From NCBI GenBank assembly GCA_963760735.1, contig CAVXEB010000001.1:372001-436000 (forward strand): a stretch of DNA of 64,000 nt. The letters run 5' to 3'. This stretch comes from CF-46 sp963760735 (GTDB lineage: Bacteria; Chloroflexota; Limnocylindria; Limnocylindrales; CSP1-4). The translations under genes were made by a program, and so were the position numbers. The notes under the pieces were generated by a model that saw nothing but the letters and a program-made list of their open reading frames with translations, was not told the DNA's origin and ran no database searches. Positions within the stretch are counted from its first letter, which is position 1, and each line of letters begins with the position of its first letter. Below, piece after piece: positions 18,288-26,696 of the stretch.

Positions 18288-19199
18288 GTGTCGACGCCGC
18301 CGCTGGACCGCGCGATCGACGACTACCTCACGTACCTCCGGGTCGAGCGAGGGCTCTCGCCGGCCACGATCCGGGCCTACCGGACCGACCTCAGGGACTT
18401 CGCCGCGGGCGAACGGGTCGGCGGTACCTGGGCGGATGGACCCGACGCGGCCCGACGACATCTCGCCGAGCGCACCCGACGCGGCCGGCCGAGCGATCCC
18501 GGCCTGGCACCGACCTCGCTGCGCCGTCGTGCGGCGAGCATCCGCGGCTTCTATCGGTTCGCCTACGGCGACGGGCTGATCGAGCGGGACGTCGCGAGCC
18601 ACATCGACCTGCCCCGCCAGACGCGCCTCCTTCCGGAGACGCTGACGGTGGCCGAGGTCGAGGCCCTGCTGGAGGCGGCGCCGGACCTTCGCGGCCGGGC
18701 GCTGCTCGAGCTGCTCTATGCCGCGGGCCTCCGGGTCAGCGAGGCGCTCGGGCTGGATCGCGAGGACCTCTCGATCGACGGCGGCTTCGTCCGGGTCATC
18801 GGCAAGGGTGACCGCGAGCGGCTCGTGCCCGTGGGCGACGTCGCGCTGGACTGGCTCGCCCGGTGGCTCGAGGAGGGCCGGCCCGCCCTGCTGGCACTCC
18901 ACCACGTGGCTCCGCTGCGGGGCGGGCCGCTGTTCCTCGGCGATCGTGGCGGGCGCCTGGCCCGGCAGCAGGCATTCGCGATCGTGCGCGCCTCGGCCGC
19001 CCGCGCCGGCCTCTCGGCGAGGGTCTCGCCGCACACCCTCCGCCACTCGTTCGCGACCCATCTCCTGGAGGGCGGGGCCGATCTCCGGATCGTCCAGGAG
19101 TTGCTCGGACATGCGAGTATCTCCACGACCCAGCTTTACACCCACCTCACGGGCGAGCGCGTCCGGGAGGTCTACGCCCGGGCCCATCCACGGGCCTGA
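18288..19199 (+). CDS. xerD: XerD/XerC-type tyrosine recombinase
   Basis: Site-specific recombinase of the Xer type, expected to resolve chromosome dimers at dif. 303 residues: an N-terminal SAM-like core-binding domain and a C-terminal catalytic domain. All catalytic residues are present: Arg149 (GLRVSEALG), Lys173 (GKGDRERLVPV), His249 and Arg252 (HTLRHSFATH), His275 (LLGHASISTTQ) and nucleophile Tyr284 (LYTHLT). GTG start at 18288, ten bases after recN. Its place in a housekeeping operon and full length argue for chromosome maintenance rather than a mobile-element integrase. XerC versus XerD is not decidable here. Confidence 0.9.
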   Translation: MSTPPLDRAIDDYLTYLRVERGLSPATIRAYRTDLRDFAAGERVGGTWADGPDAARRHLAERTRRGRPSDPGLAPTSLRRRAASIRGFYRFAYGDGLIERDVASHIDLPRQTRLLPETLTVAEVEALLEAAPDLRGRALLELLYAAGLRVSEALGLDREDLSIDGGFVRVIGKGDRERLVPVGDVALDWLARWLEEGRPALLALHHVAPLRGGPLFLGDRGGRLARQQAFAIVRASAARAGLSARVSPHTLRHSFATHLLEGGADLRIVQELLGHASISTTQLYTHLTGERVREVYARAHPRA

Positions 19200-19221
19200 C
19201 CTGGAGGGAGCGACAGCGTCG

Positions 19222-19941
19222 ATGGCCTACGTGGACAACCTCCTCGCGTCCGGCGAACAGCTGCTCCGTCGCTCGCACCAGCACTGGTTCGTCCTGATCG
19301 CGAACGCCGCCTACGCGATCGTCCTGTGGGTCGTCGCCGTGCTCGTCCTGATCTTCACGGGGACCGTGCTCCGGGGCAACGACGGCCTCAGCTCGATCGG
19401 GGGCTGGCTCGTCGTCGCGCTCGTGATCGTCGGCCTCGTCTGGTTCGCGTGGCAGGCCCTCGTGTGGCAGAACGAGGAGTACGTCCTCACCTCGCGGCGG
19501 GTCCTCCAGGTCGGCGGCGTGGTCAACAAGCAGGTGATCGACAGCTCGCTCGAGAAGATCAACGACGCGATCCTGACCGAGTCGATCTTCGGGCGGGTCT
19601 TCGGCTTCGGCGACCTCGAGATCCTGACCGCGTCGGAGAGCGGGATCTCCCGGCTCCGGATGCTGCGCGAGGCCGGCGAGTTCAAACGGACAATGCTCGA
19701 CGCCAAGCACGAGCTCGAGCTCGAGCTGTCGGGCGGGAGGCCGATGCCGGCGCCGGCGATCCGTGCCGCGTCGCCGGACGCGGCCGCGGGCGACGCGCCG
19801 AGCTCGGCGGCCGCGGCAGCGCCGATGTCACCTGACGACGTCACCAGGACCCTCGCCAGCCTCGCAGACCTCCGCGATCGCGGTGCGATCAGCGCCGAGG
19901 AATACGAGGCGAAGAAGGCCGACCTGCTCGGACGGCTCTGA
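19222..19941 (+). CDS. Membrane protein with bacterial PH domain and C-terminal SHOCT motif
   Basis: 239 residues from the ATG at 19222; upstream open sequence in this frame belongs to the recombinase in another frame. Two membrane helices (about 23-45 and 58-78) are followed by a YdbS/bPH2-like domain (EEYVLTSRRVLQVGGVVNKQ, SLEKINDAILTESIFGRVFGFGDLEI), an Ala/Pro-rich linker and a SHOCT motif (SLADLRDRGAISAEEYEAKKADLLGRL in parts). SHOCT motifs mediate oligomerisation; the exact role is unknown. It follows the recombinase by 22 bases. Confidence 0.82.
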   Translation: MAYVDNLLASGEQLLRRSHQHWFVLIANAAYAIVLWVVAVLVLIFTGTVLRGNDGLSSIGGWLVVALVIVGLVWFAWQALVWQNEEYVLTSRRVLQVGGVVNKQVIDSSLEKINDAILTESIFGRVFGFGDLEILTASESGISRLRMLREAGEFKRTMLDAKHELELELSGGRPMPAPAIRAASPDAAAGDAPSSAAAAAPMSPDDVTRTLASLADLRDRGAISAEEYEAKKADLLGRL

Positions 19942-20027
19942 CGATCCGGCGCCGGTACCTCGCGCCCGGCCGCCGCGACCGGCCCGCCCGCTACGATTGG
20001 CCGATCGTCCGCACCTGAGGAGCCTTC

Positions 20028-20702
20028 GTGAACCTGGATGTCAATCGGCTGCTGCCGTCGCTGATCGCGGCCGGCATCATCCTGCTCGTTGCCTTCCCGG
20101 TCCACGAGTTCTCGCATGCGTTCGTCGCCTACCGGCTCGGCGACAGCACGGCGAAGCTGTTCGGCCGGCTGACCCTCAACCCGATCGTCCACTTCGACCC
20201 GCTCGGGGGGTTCCTGCTGCTCGTGTCCAGCCTGGTCGGGTTCGGCATCGGCTGGGCGAAGCCGACACCGGTCAACCCGAGCAACCTCCGCGGCGGCCGG
20301 GGAAGCGAAGGGCTCGTGGCAGCCGCGGGGCCCGTCTCGAACCTGATCCTCGCGGCGATCGGGGCAATCATCATCCGGATCCTGATCGCGGCCGGTCGGG
20401 GTGGCGCGGACATCCCCGACATCGTGTTTCAGGTCCTGGTCAACTTCATCGTGATCAACATCGCGCTCATGCTCTTCAACTTCATCCCGGTTGCGCCGCT
20501 CGACGGCTCGAAGGTGCTCTTCTCCCTGATGAGCCCGCGAACCGCATACCAGTGGCGGCCGATCCTCGAGCAGTACGGCTTCGTGATCCTCCTCGCCGTC
20601 GCGTTCCTGCCGATCTTCAACGGGCAGACCCTCTTCCAGACGCTGTTCGTCCGGATCGGCGGTCCGATCATCAACCTCCTGATCGGCGTCGATGTCCTCT
20701 AG
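20028..20702 (+). CDS. Site-2 protease family membrane metalloprotease (M50)
   Basis: Intramembrane zinc protease of the short Rip1/SpoIVFB-like type, 224 residues from a GTG at 20028 with AGGAG upstream. The zinc motif HEFSH lies in the first helix pair (AFPVHEFSHAFVAYRLGD), followed by LNPIVHFDPLGG and the third-ligand region FNFIPVAPLDGSKVL. There are about five hydrophobic segments and no PDZ or CBS domain. Its end overlaps the HD-domain gene by 11 bases. Substrate unknown. Confidence 0.88.
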   Translation: MNLDVNRLLPSLIAAGIILLVAFPVHEFSHAFVAYRLGDSTAKLFGRLTLNPIVHFDPLGGFLLLVSSLVGFGIGWAKPTPVNPSNLRGGRGSEGLVAAAGPVSNLILAAIGAIIIRILIAAGRGGADIPDIVFQVLVNFIVINIALMLFNFIPVAPLDGSKVLFSLMSPRTAYQWRPILEQYGFVILLAVAFLPIFNGQTLFQTLFVRIGGPIINLLIGVDVL

Positions 20703-21219
20703 CGGGTCGGGCGGGCCGGGGCCGACCGCCGCGACGTGGTGGGGCGACAAGACCCGCCAGGCGGTCGCCCATCTCCGCGCGCGGGTCGATCCCGTGGAGC
20801 GCGACGAGCTCGTCGGCTGGCTGACGCCGCCGGAGCTCGCCCTGTTCGACGCGATGCACGTCGCCGATCGACGCCACGGGCTGGACGTCGTCGCGTTCCT
20901 TCGCGTGGACGAGGTCATCGAGCGCGACCTCCTCGTGGCGGGGCTGCTCCACGACTGCGCGAAGGGCGACACCGGCATCGGGCCGCGCGTCGCCTACTCC
21001 CTCGGCGACCGGTACGGCCGCGGGATCTGGCGGGTCGCGAGGATCGTTCCGGGCTGGGGCGAAGCGCTCGAACGGCTCCGGGTCCACGCGGAGGCGTCGG
21101 CGCGGATGGCGGCCGGGGCCGGCTGCTCGGAGCGGACGGTCGAGCTCATCCGCCACCAGGACCGGCCGATCGATCCGGACGCCGGCGAGCGTCTCCGGCT
21201 CGCCGACGAGGCGAGCTGA
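20692..21219 (+). CDS. HD-domain phosphohydrolase-like protein
   Basis: 175 residues from the ATG at 20692, overlapping the protease gene. The metal-binding HD signature is LLVAGLLHDCAKGD, with other HD-fold residues in DAMHVADRRHGLDV and RVHAEASARMA and a final RHQDRP. HD proteins hydrolyse phosphoesters, often nucleotides; the substrate here is not predictable. The stop overlaps the scpA ATG (TGATG), so it is translationally linked to the condensin genes. Confidence 0.82.
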   Translation: MSSSGSGGPGPTAATWWGDKTRQAVAHLRARVDPVERDELVGWLTPPELALFDAMHVADRRHGLDVVAFLRVDEVIERDLLVAGLLHDCAKGDTGIGPRVAYSLGDRYGRGIWRVARIVPGWGEALERLRVHAEASARMAAGAGCSERTVELIRHQDRPIDPDAGERLRLADEAS

Positions 21220-22116
21220 TGTCGAGTGGCGTCCCCGCCGAGCCGACGCCCGCGGACAACGGCCGGGCGATCGTCGCGCCGGCGGTGGTCTTCGGCCCGG
21301 GCCGCCGGCCCGAAGCGGCGACGCAGGTCCGGCTCGAGAGCTTCGACGGACCGCTGGCCCTGCTCCTGGCCCTGATCGAGGCACGCCAGCTGGATGTCGT
21401 GACCGTCCCGCTCGGCGCTCTCGCCGACGCCTACCTCGACGCCCTCGCGACCCTCGAGAGCGACCGGCTCGGCAACGTGAGTGCATTCGTCGCGGTGGCG
21501 AGCCAGCTGATCCTGATCAAGAGCCGGGCGATCCTGCCGCGCCGCGTGGAGACGGCTCCGGGCGTCCTTGCGGAGGAGGAGCCGGACCCGGAAGCCGAGC
21601 TGCGGGCGCGGTTGCTGGTGTATCGAGCTCATCGCGACGCGGGACGCCGGCTGCAGGAGGCGGCGATCCTCCGCGTCGGACTCTTCCGCCGCGAACCGTC
21701 CGTCGCCGGTGCCGCCGGCCTCGCCGGGGCTCGTCCGCCCGAGGGCCCGCCGTTGGACGTCGCGATCCTGGCCGCCGCCCTGCGGCCGTCTGGCCGTGAT
21801 CGTCGAGCCACCGCCACCGCCCCCGGAGGTGATGGCGCGCACGATCACCCTGACGGAGCGGGCCGAGATCATCCGTGCCGCGATCCGTGGCGCGGGCACG
21901 GTCGTCCTGCAGGACCTGCTGCGGGGCGTCCGGGACCGGGTTGTCGTCGCGGTCACGTTCCTCGCGATGCTGGAGCTGATGAAGCGGCGCGAGATCGTGG
22001 TGACGCAGGACGCGCCGTGGGGCCCGATCGTCGCGCGGGCGACGACGGTCGAGGAACGCGGCGGGACGGCGCCGCCCGACGCGCCGCTGGACGAGAGCCT
22101 GGAGTCGTTCGCGTGA
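21219..22116 (+). pseudogene. scpA: Segregation and condensation protein A, frameshifted
   Basis: Kleisin subunit that closes the SMC ring for chromosome segregation. From the ATG at 21219: VRLESFDGPLALLLALIEARQLDVVTVPL and ASQLILIKSRAILPRR are classic ScpA. At about base 21786 the correct reading moves one frame over (RLAVIVEPPPPPPEV, ITLTERAEIIRAAI, VAVTFLAMLELMKRREI) and ends at 22116. Removing one base near 21786 restores the protein, about 298 residues. Because SMC-ScpAB is usually essential or nearly so, a sequence error is more likely than loss. Confidence 0.88.
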
Positions 22117-22812
22117 TCGAGGAGCGGGCCGACGTGCCGCCCGAGTGCGGCGCCCGAGGCCGACCTGGACATCGATACCGTCCCACTCGCCGAGCAACTC
22201 TCCGAGGTCCAGCTCGAGGCGCTCCTGTTCGTCGCGGAGCGCCCACTGACGCGTCGGGAGATCGCGGGCCTCGCCGGCGTGGATCGCGCAACGGTCGATG
22301 CACGCCTCGGGGACCTGGAGGTCGCCCTGGCCGATCGCGGGATCCGGCTCGTCCTGTCGGGCGACCGCGTCGAGCTCGTCACGGCGCCGGACGCCGGCGC
22401 GCTGATCGCCCGCTATGTCGGAGTCGACGCGATCCGCCTCTCGCCGGCCGCGCTCGAGACGCTCGCGATCGTCGCCTACCGGCAGCCCGTCACGAAGTCC
22501 GCGGTCGAGCGGATCCGCGGGGTCGATTCGGACTACACGATCCGGTCGTTGCTCCACCGCCGCCTGGTCGTCGAGCTGGGTCGCTCCGAGACGCCCGGCC
22601 GGCCGTTCCTCTACGGCACGAGCTTCGAGTTCCTCGAGCGGTTCGGAATGACGAGCCTGGACGAGCTGCCGCCGCTCGACGTCGAGGTCGCGGCGAGGCT
22701 GATCGAGGAGGAGGAACGCGCCGCGGAGCAGCCCGACGGCGCTGAGCCGGCGGGTGTGACCGACGCCGATCTGTCTGCCGAGTCCCCGAACGGGTCCGCC
22801 GAGCCCGTCTGA
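22113..22812 (+). pseudogene. scpB: Segregation and condensation protein B, apparent frameshift near the start
   Basis: Winged-helix partner of ScpA in the SMC complex. The body is unmistakable: LSEVQLEALLFVAERPLTRREIAGLAGV, LSPAALETLAIVAYRQPVTKSAVERIRGVD, LYGTSFEFLERFGM. In that frame there is no start between the scpA stop and base 22279. A GTG at 22113 overlapping the scpA stop (GTGA) starts another frame, MIEERADVPP, that joins if one base near 22143 is removed. The alternative is a truncated start at GTG 22279, which would lose part of the first winged helix. It ends in a Glu/Ala-rich tail. Confidence 0.82.
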
Positions 22813-22840
22813 TGCCCGCCGAGCCCGTCTGATGCCCGCC
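22801..22840. repeat. Exact 20-bp tandem duplication across the scpB-rluB junction
   Basis: GAGCCCGTCTGATGCCCGCC occurs at 22801-22820 and again at 22821-22840. The first copy holds the scpB stop overlapping an ATG (22812), which reads only six codons before a stop; the second copy supplies the working rluB ATG at 22832. With one copy the two genes would simply overlap as TGATG. It is a slipped-strand duplication or an assembly artefact. Confidence 0.92.
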
Positions 22841-23665
22841 GAGCGGCTCCAGAAGGTCCTCGCCGCGGCCGGCGTCGCGTCGCGTCGCGCGAGCGAGGAC
22901 CTGATCGCGGCGGGCCGCGTCACGGTCGACGGCAAGCGGGCGACGATCGGCCAGCAGGTCGATCCGGAGCGTGCCGTGATCGAGGTCGACGGCCTGCCGA
23001 TCGGATCGGCGGCCCGGACGACGTACCTGCTGCTCCACAAGCCGGCCGGCGTCACGTCGACGACCCAGGATCGCCACGCGGACACGACCGTCCTCGACCT
23101 CGTCCCGACCGCGCTGGTGCCCGACGGCGGCCGGCTCTATCCGGTCGGCCGGCTCGACCAGGACAGCGAGGGCTTGTTGCTGCTCACGAACGACGGGGCG
23201 TGGTCGGAGCGGGTGCTCCACCCGCGGTTCGGAGTCGAGCGGGAGTACGCGCTGGGTGTCCGCAGACGGCTCGAGCGCGACCAGGTCGAGGCGCTCGAGC
23301 AGGGGATCCCGCTCGACGAAGGTCTCGCGACCCTGCACCACCTCCGATCCATGACCGGGGTCGAGGTCGCGAAGCTCGCGGAGCTGCTGTCGCCGCCGGC
23401 TCCGGCGGACCTGACCTGGTACCGCGCCACGCTGCGCCAGGGCTGGAAGCGCCAGCTGCGCCGGATGTTCGGCGCCGTCGAGGCCCCGATCGATCGCCTC
23501 ATCCGCGTCCGGATCGGTTTGGTCCGGATCGACGGCCTCCGCAGCGGCCGGGTCCGCCCGTTGAAGGCCCCGGAGGTCCGCGGTCTCGCCGGGGGAGGGG
23601 GCCGGTCCCGGGACACGTCCCCGCCGGACGCCTCGGCGACGACATCGAAGCCCGTGCGGCGCTGA
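22832..23665 (+). CDS. rluB: 23S rRNA pseudouridine synthase, RluB/RsuA family
   Basis: Converts uridine to pseudouridine in rRNA. 277 residues from the ATG in the second copy of the 20-bp duplication. S4 domain (RLQKVLAAAGVASRRASEDLIAAGRVTVDG in parts), then YLLLHKPAGVTST, catalytic GRLDQDSEGLLLLTNDG with the nucleophilic Asp, and the RsuA-type tail WKRQLRRMFGAV. About 30 basic, low-complexity residues extend the C-terminus. ScpB-RluB-Cmk is a widely conserved gene order. RluB, RluE or RluF specificity cannot be fixed from sequence. Confidence 0.92.
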   Translation: MPAERLQKVLAAAGVASRRASEDLIAAGRVTVDGKRATIGQQVDPERAVIEVDGLPIGSAARTTYLLLHKPAGVTSTTQDRHADTTVLDLVPTALVPDGGRLYPVGRLDQDSEGLLLLTNDGAWSERVLHPRFGVEREYALGVRRRLERDQVEALEQGIPLDEGLATLHHLRSMTGVEVAKLAELLSPPAPADLTWYRATLRQGWKRQLRRMFGAVEAPIDRLIRVRIGLVRIDGLRSGRVRPLKAPEVRGLAGGGGRSRDTSPPDASATTSKPVRR

Positions 23666-23691
23666 CGGTCGCCCGCGCTATCCTCGACATC

Positions 23692-24411
23692 GTGACCACT
23701 GCCCGCCCCGGTCCCGTCGTCGCCCTCGACGGCCCCGGCTCGTCCGGAAAGTCGAGCGTCGGCGCTGCCGCGGCGCTGCGGCTCGGCTACCGCTTCTGCG
23801 ACACGGGTCTGCTCTACCGCGCGGCGACATGGCTCGCCCTGGAACGTCGGGTCCGGGTCGAAGGCGACGGCGTCGACCCGAGGGTCCTCGTCGCGCTCGT
23901 GCCCGACATCGAGCTCGTCGCCGACGCAAACGGGCGCCTCGCCCATGTGAGCGTCGACGGCGCCGATGTCACCGACGAGGTCCACACGCCGCGCGTTGAC
24001 GAGGCGGTGTCGGCGGTCAGCCGGGTCCCGGAGCTGCGCGCCGCGCTCCTTCAGCGGCAGCGGGCGCTGGCCGCGCAGGCGGGCGGGATCGTGATGGCCG
24101 GGCGCGACATCGGGACCGTCGTGCTGCCCGACGCCGACCTGAAGATCTTCCTCGACGCCTCGGTCGAGGAGCGGGCGCGGCGGCGCGCCGAGGAGCGGAA
24201 CGTCGACGCCGACAGCCAGGAGGCCCGCTTCATCCTCGCCCAGCTGCGGCGCCGGGACGAGCTCGACACGAAGCGCGCGGTCGCCCCGCTTCGGGCCGCC
24301 GACGACGCCGTCCACATCGTCACGGACGGCAACACATTCGCGCAGACGGTCGACGCGGTCGTCGCCGAGATCGAGGCGGCGCAAGCGCGCGCAACCGCTC
24401 CGGTCCCGTGA
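23692..24411 (+). CDS. cmk: Cytidylate kinase
   Basis: Phosphorylates CMP and dCMP to the diphosphates. 239 residues from the GTG at 23692. P-loop ALDGPGSSGKSSVG, DTGLLYRAATWLAL, the substrate motif GRDIGTVVLPDADLKIFLDA and the lid ERARRRAEER are present, as is the terminal DELDTKRAVAPLRAADDAV region. It overlaps plsC by four bases (GTGA), so it is translated as part of the scp-rluB-cmk-plsC operon. Confidence 0.95.
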   Translation: MTTARPGPVVALDGPGSSGKSSVGAAAALRLGYRFCDTGLLYRAATWLALERRVRVEGDGVDPRVLVALVPDIELVADANGRLAHVSVDGADVTDEVHTPRVDEAVSAVSRVPELRAALLQRQRALAAQAGGIVMAGRDIGTVVLPDADLKIFLDASVEERARRRAEERNVDADSQEARFILAQLRRRDELDTKRAVAPLRAADDAVHIVTDGNTFAQTVDAVVAEIEAAQARATAPVP

Positions 24412-25157
24412 CGACGCCGCTGGCCGCACCGCCCGATGAGAAGCGGTCGGCCGACAAGCCGCTGATCGACGAGGAGGAGCTCCTTCGCGAGGACCTGACG
24501 CCGCTGATCAACGGCGTCGCCCTGGGCGCGAGGACCGTCGCCCGGTGCGTGACGCGAGTCCGGGTGGAGGGCGATACGGACGCGATCCCGCGCCAGGGCC
24601 CGGTGATCCTCGCGAGCAACCACATCTCGAACGCCGACCCCGTGATCATCGGAGCGTGGCTCACGCCGCGGCTTGGTCGGCGGATCCACTGGCTCGGCAA
24701 GAAGGAGATGTTCGAGTGGCCGGTCGTCGGCTGGATGGCCCGCAACGGCGGCGTCGTCCCGGTCGATCGCGGCGCCGCCGACATCGACGCCTTCCGGCTC
24801 GCTCAGCGGGTCCTCGCCGCGGGCCAGGTCCTGATGGTCTTCCCCGAGGGCACGCGCAGCCCGACCGGCGAGCTCCAGACCCCGAAGGACGGCCTGGCGA
24901 TGCTCGCCCTCCGGACGAACGCGACGATCGTCCCGATCGGCGTCTCGAACACGGATCGGGTCTGGAAGAAGGGCTCGTTCCTGCCGCGACCCGGCGGTCA
25001 CGCGACGATGCGGATCGGCGAACCGTTCAAGGTCGGTGACCTGCTCCCACCCGAGATCGACCGGAAGGCGGCGAAGGGCCTCGCGACGACCCTGATCATG
25101 CAGCGGATCGCCGCGCTCCTCGATCCACGCCACCGCGGCACTTACGGCGACGATTGA
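24408..25157 (+). CDS. plsC: 1-acyl-sn-glycerol-3-phosphate acyltransferase
   Basis: Adds the second acyl chain in phosphatidic acid synthesis at the membrane. 249 residues from the GTG at 24408. Acyltransferase block I is NHISNADPVI (His-x4-Asp) and block III is VFPEGTRSPTGEL; GGVVPVDRGAAD is block II. A roughly 40-residue polar N-terminus precedes the domain. Linked to cmk by overlap. gpsA, downstream, supplies glycerol-3-phosphate for the same pathway. Confidence 0.92.
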   Translation: MTTPLAAPPDEKRSADKPLIDEEELLREDLTPLINGVALGARTVARCVTRVRVEGDTDAIPRQGPVILASNHISNADPVIIGAWLTPRLGRRIHWLGKKEMFEWPVVGWMARNGGVVPVDRGAADIDAFRLAQRVLAAGQVLMVFPEGTRSPTGELQTPKDGLAMLALRTNATIVPIGVSNTDRVWKKGSFLPRPGGHATMRIGEPFKVGDLLPPEIDRKAAKGLATTLIMQRIAALLDPRHRGTYGDD

Positions 25158-25184
25158 GCGGCTGCCCGCCGCCGCCGGATCCGA

Positions 25185-25580
25185 TCAACCGTCGAAGATC
25201 GCGTCCCAGGCTGCCGCGTCGTCGGGGTACATCCACCGCTCGACCTGGCGCCCGGCGCGGAAGTGGAAGACGCTCGTCACCGGGATTTCGATGACCACCC
25301 CGGGCCGCCGGGCACCCATGTAGCTCAGCGCACAGACGTGCTCGTCGTTGCCGAACACGTCGTGCTCCCGAATGGTGAAACCCAGCTCGCTGGATCGGCC
25401 GAGCCAGGCGACGAGCTCGTCGAGACCGCGGATCACTCCCGCCATCGAGTGCCGACCGGGGACATGCCAGACGACGTCCTCGGCGACGAGAGATCGGATC
25501 GTGTCGAAGTCCCGGGCTCGGAATGCGTCAACCGTCCTCCGGTAGGCGGTCGCATTCGGATGCTCCTCGGTGTTCATCAT
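25185..25580 (-). CDS. SnoaL-like/NTF2-fold protein
   Basis: About 131 residues from the ATG at 25580 (a second ATG follows at 25577); AGGAG lies just upstream, while the frame upstream of that is unlike any protein. The domain pattern is typical: ATAYRRTVDAFRARDFDTIRSLVAEDVVWHVPG, then HDVFGNDEHVCALSYM, then VTSVFHFRAGRQVERWMY. SnoaL-like proteins are a cone fold used as cyclases, hydrolases or of unknown function. It is divergent from ispH. Confidence 0.8.
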   Translation of the reverse strand: MMNTEEHPNATAYRRTVDAFRARDFDTIRSLVAEDVVWHVPGRHSMAGVIRGLDELVAWLGRSSELGFTIREHDVFGNDEHVCALSYMGARRPGVVIEIPVTSVFHFRAGRQVERWMYPDDAAAWDAIFDG

Positions 25581-25695
25581 CACTCTCCTGCCTGTGTCCG
25601 ACGAGCAGCCATCCTGTTCGATACGACCTGACCGTGCTTGCCGGAATGCACTCCCGATCGGGCCGCCGAAGGGCGCATGCGATAATCGATCCATC

Positions 25696-26685
25696 ATGAG
25701 AACCGTCCGGGAGATCCGGATCGCCCGGCGTACCGGCTTCTGCTACGGCGTGCGCGAGGCGATCGACATGGCCAAGGAGGCCCGCGCCGCGGGCAAGCCG
25801 ACCCATACCCTCGGCCAGGTCGTCCACAACGAGGGCGTGATCGCGGACCTCGAGCGGTTGGGGATCGAGACGGTCGAGACCCTCGACGATGTCGACCACG
25901 GGGCGGCGGTCGTGATCCGCGCGCACGGCGTGCGTCCCGACGTGATGGAGCGGGCCAACCACCGCGGTCTCGAGGTCATCGACGGCACCTGCACCTGGGT
26001 GATCCAGGAGCACAAGGAGCTGACCCGGCTCGTCGACGAGGGCTACACGATCGTCCTGCTCGGCACGCCGAACCACGCGGAGGTCGTCGGCATGCTCGGG
26101 TTCGCGCCCGACGCGATCGTCGTCGACGAAGAGGACGAGTGGGAGGCGAAGGTCCCCCGCAAGAAGCGGATGGCCCTGATCAGCCAGTCGACCCAGCCGC
26201 CCTGGAAGTTCGAGAAGCTCGCCGCGTTCATGGTCGGGCGGAGCCACGAGCTGAAGATCGTCAACACGGTCTGCCCGGTCACGATCCGGCGCCAGGAGGA
26301 CACGGTCGAGGCCGCCCGGGAGGTCGACCTGATGGTCGTCGTGGGCGGCCGGTCGAGCGCGAACACGAAGGAGCTGACGCGGCTCGTCGGGATCGCCGGC
26401 AAGCCCGCGATCCAGATCGAAGGCTGGAAGGACCTGACCGACCCGTCGGTGTTCGACGGCCGCGAGATCGTCGGGATCACCGGTGGGACCTCGACGCCGA
26501 TCGAGGACCTCCGCGACGTGGCACGCCGCGTCCTCGAGCTCGCCGGGACGCCTGACGTGGCCGGCCGCGCCGACGAGCTCGCCCGGGAGGCGCTCGCCGG
26601 AGCCGCCACGCCCGCCGGGCGGACGACCTCGCTGCCCACGTTCGTCCACAACGAGGGCGCCGCGCCCACCTCCGGCGCGGCCTGA
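25696..26685 (+). CDS. ispH: 4-hydroxy-3-methylbut-2-enyl diphosphate reductase
   Basis: Last step of the MEP pathway, making IPP and DMAPP with a [4Fe-4S] cluster. 329 residues from the ATG at 25696. The three cluster Cys are in RTGFCYGVREA, IDGTCTWVIQEH and NTVCPVTIRRQ. Substrate motifs VVHNEGVIADL, IRAHGV, GTPNHAEVVGML, VGGRSSANTKEL and GITGGTSTPIEDL are intact. The C-terminal 45 residues are a variable tail. Der follows after 11 bases. Works with dxs (10.7 kb). Confidence 0.96.
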   Translation: MRTVREIRIARRTGFCYGVREAIDMAKEARAAGKPTHTLGQVVHNEGVIADLERLGIETVETLDDVDHGAAVVIRAHGVRPDVMERANHRGLEVIDGTCTWVIQEHKELTRLVDEGYTIVLLGTPNHAEVVGMLGFAPDAIVVDEEDEWEAKVPRKKRMALISQSTQPPWKFEKLAAFMVGRSHELKIVNTVCPVTIRRQEDTVEAAREVDLMVVVGGRSSANTKELTRLVGIAGKPAIQIEGWKDLTDPSVFDGREIVGITGGTSTPIEDLRDVARRVLELAGTPDVAGRADELAREALAGAATPAGRTTSLPTFVHNEGAAPTSGAA

Positions 26686-26696
26686 GGCCGGCTCTC

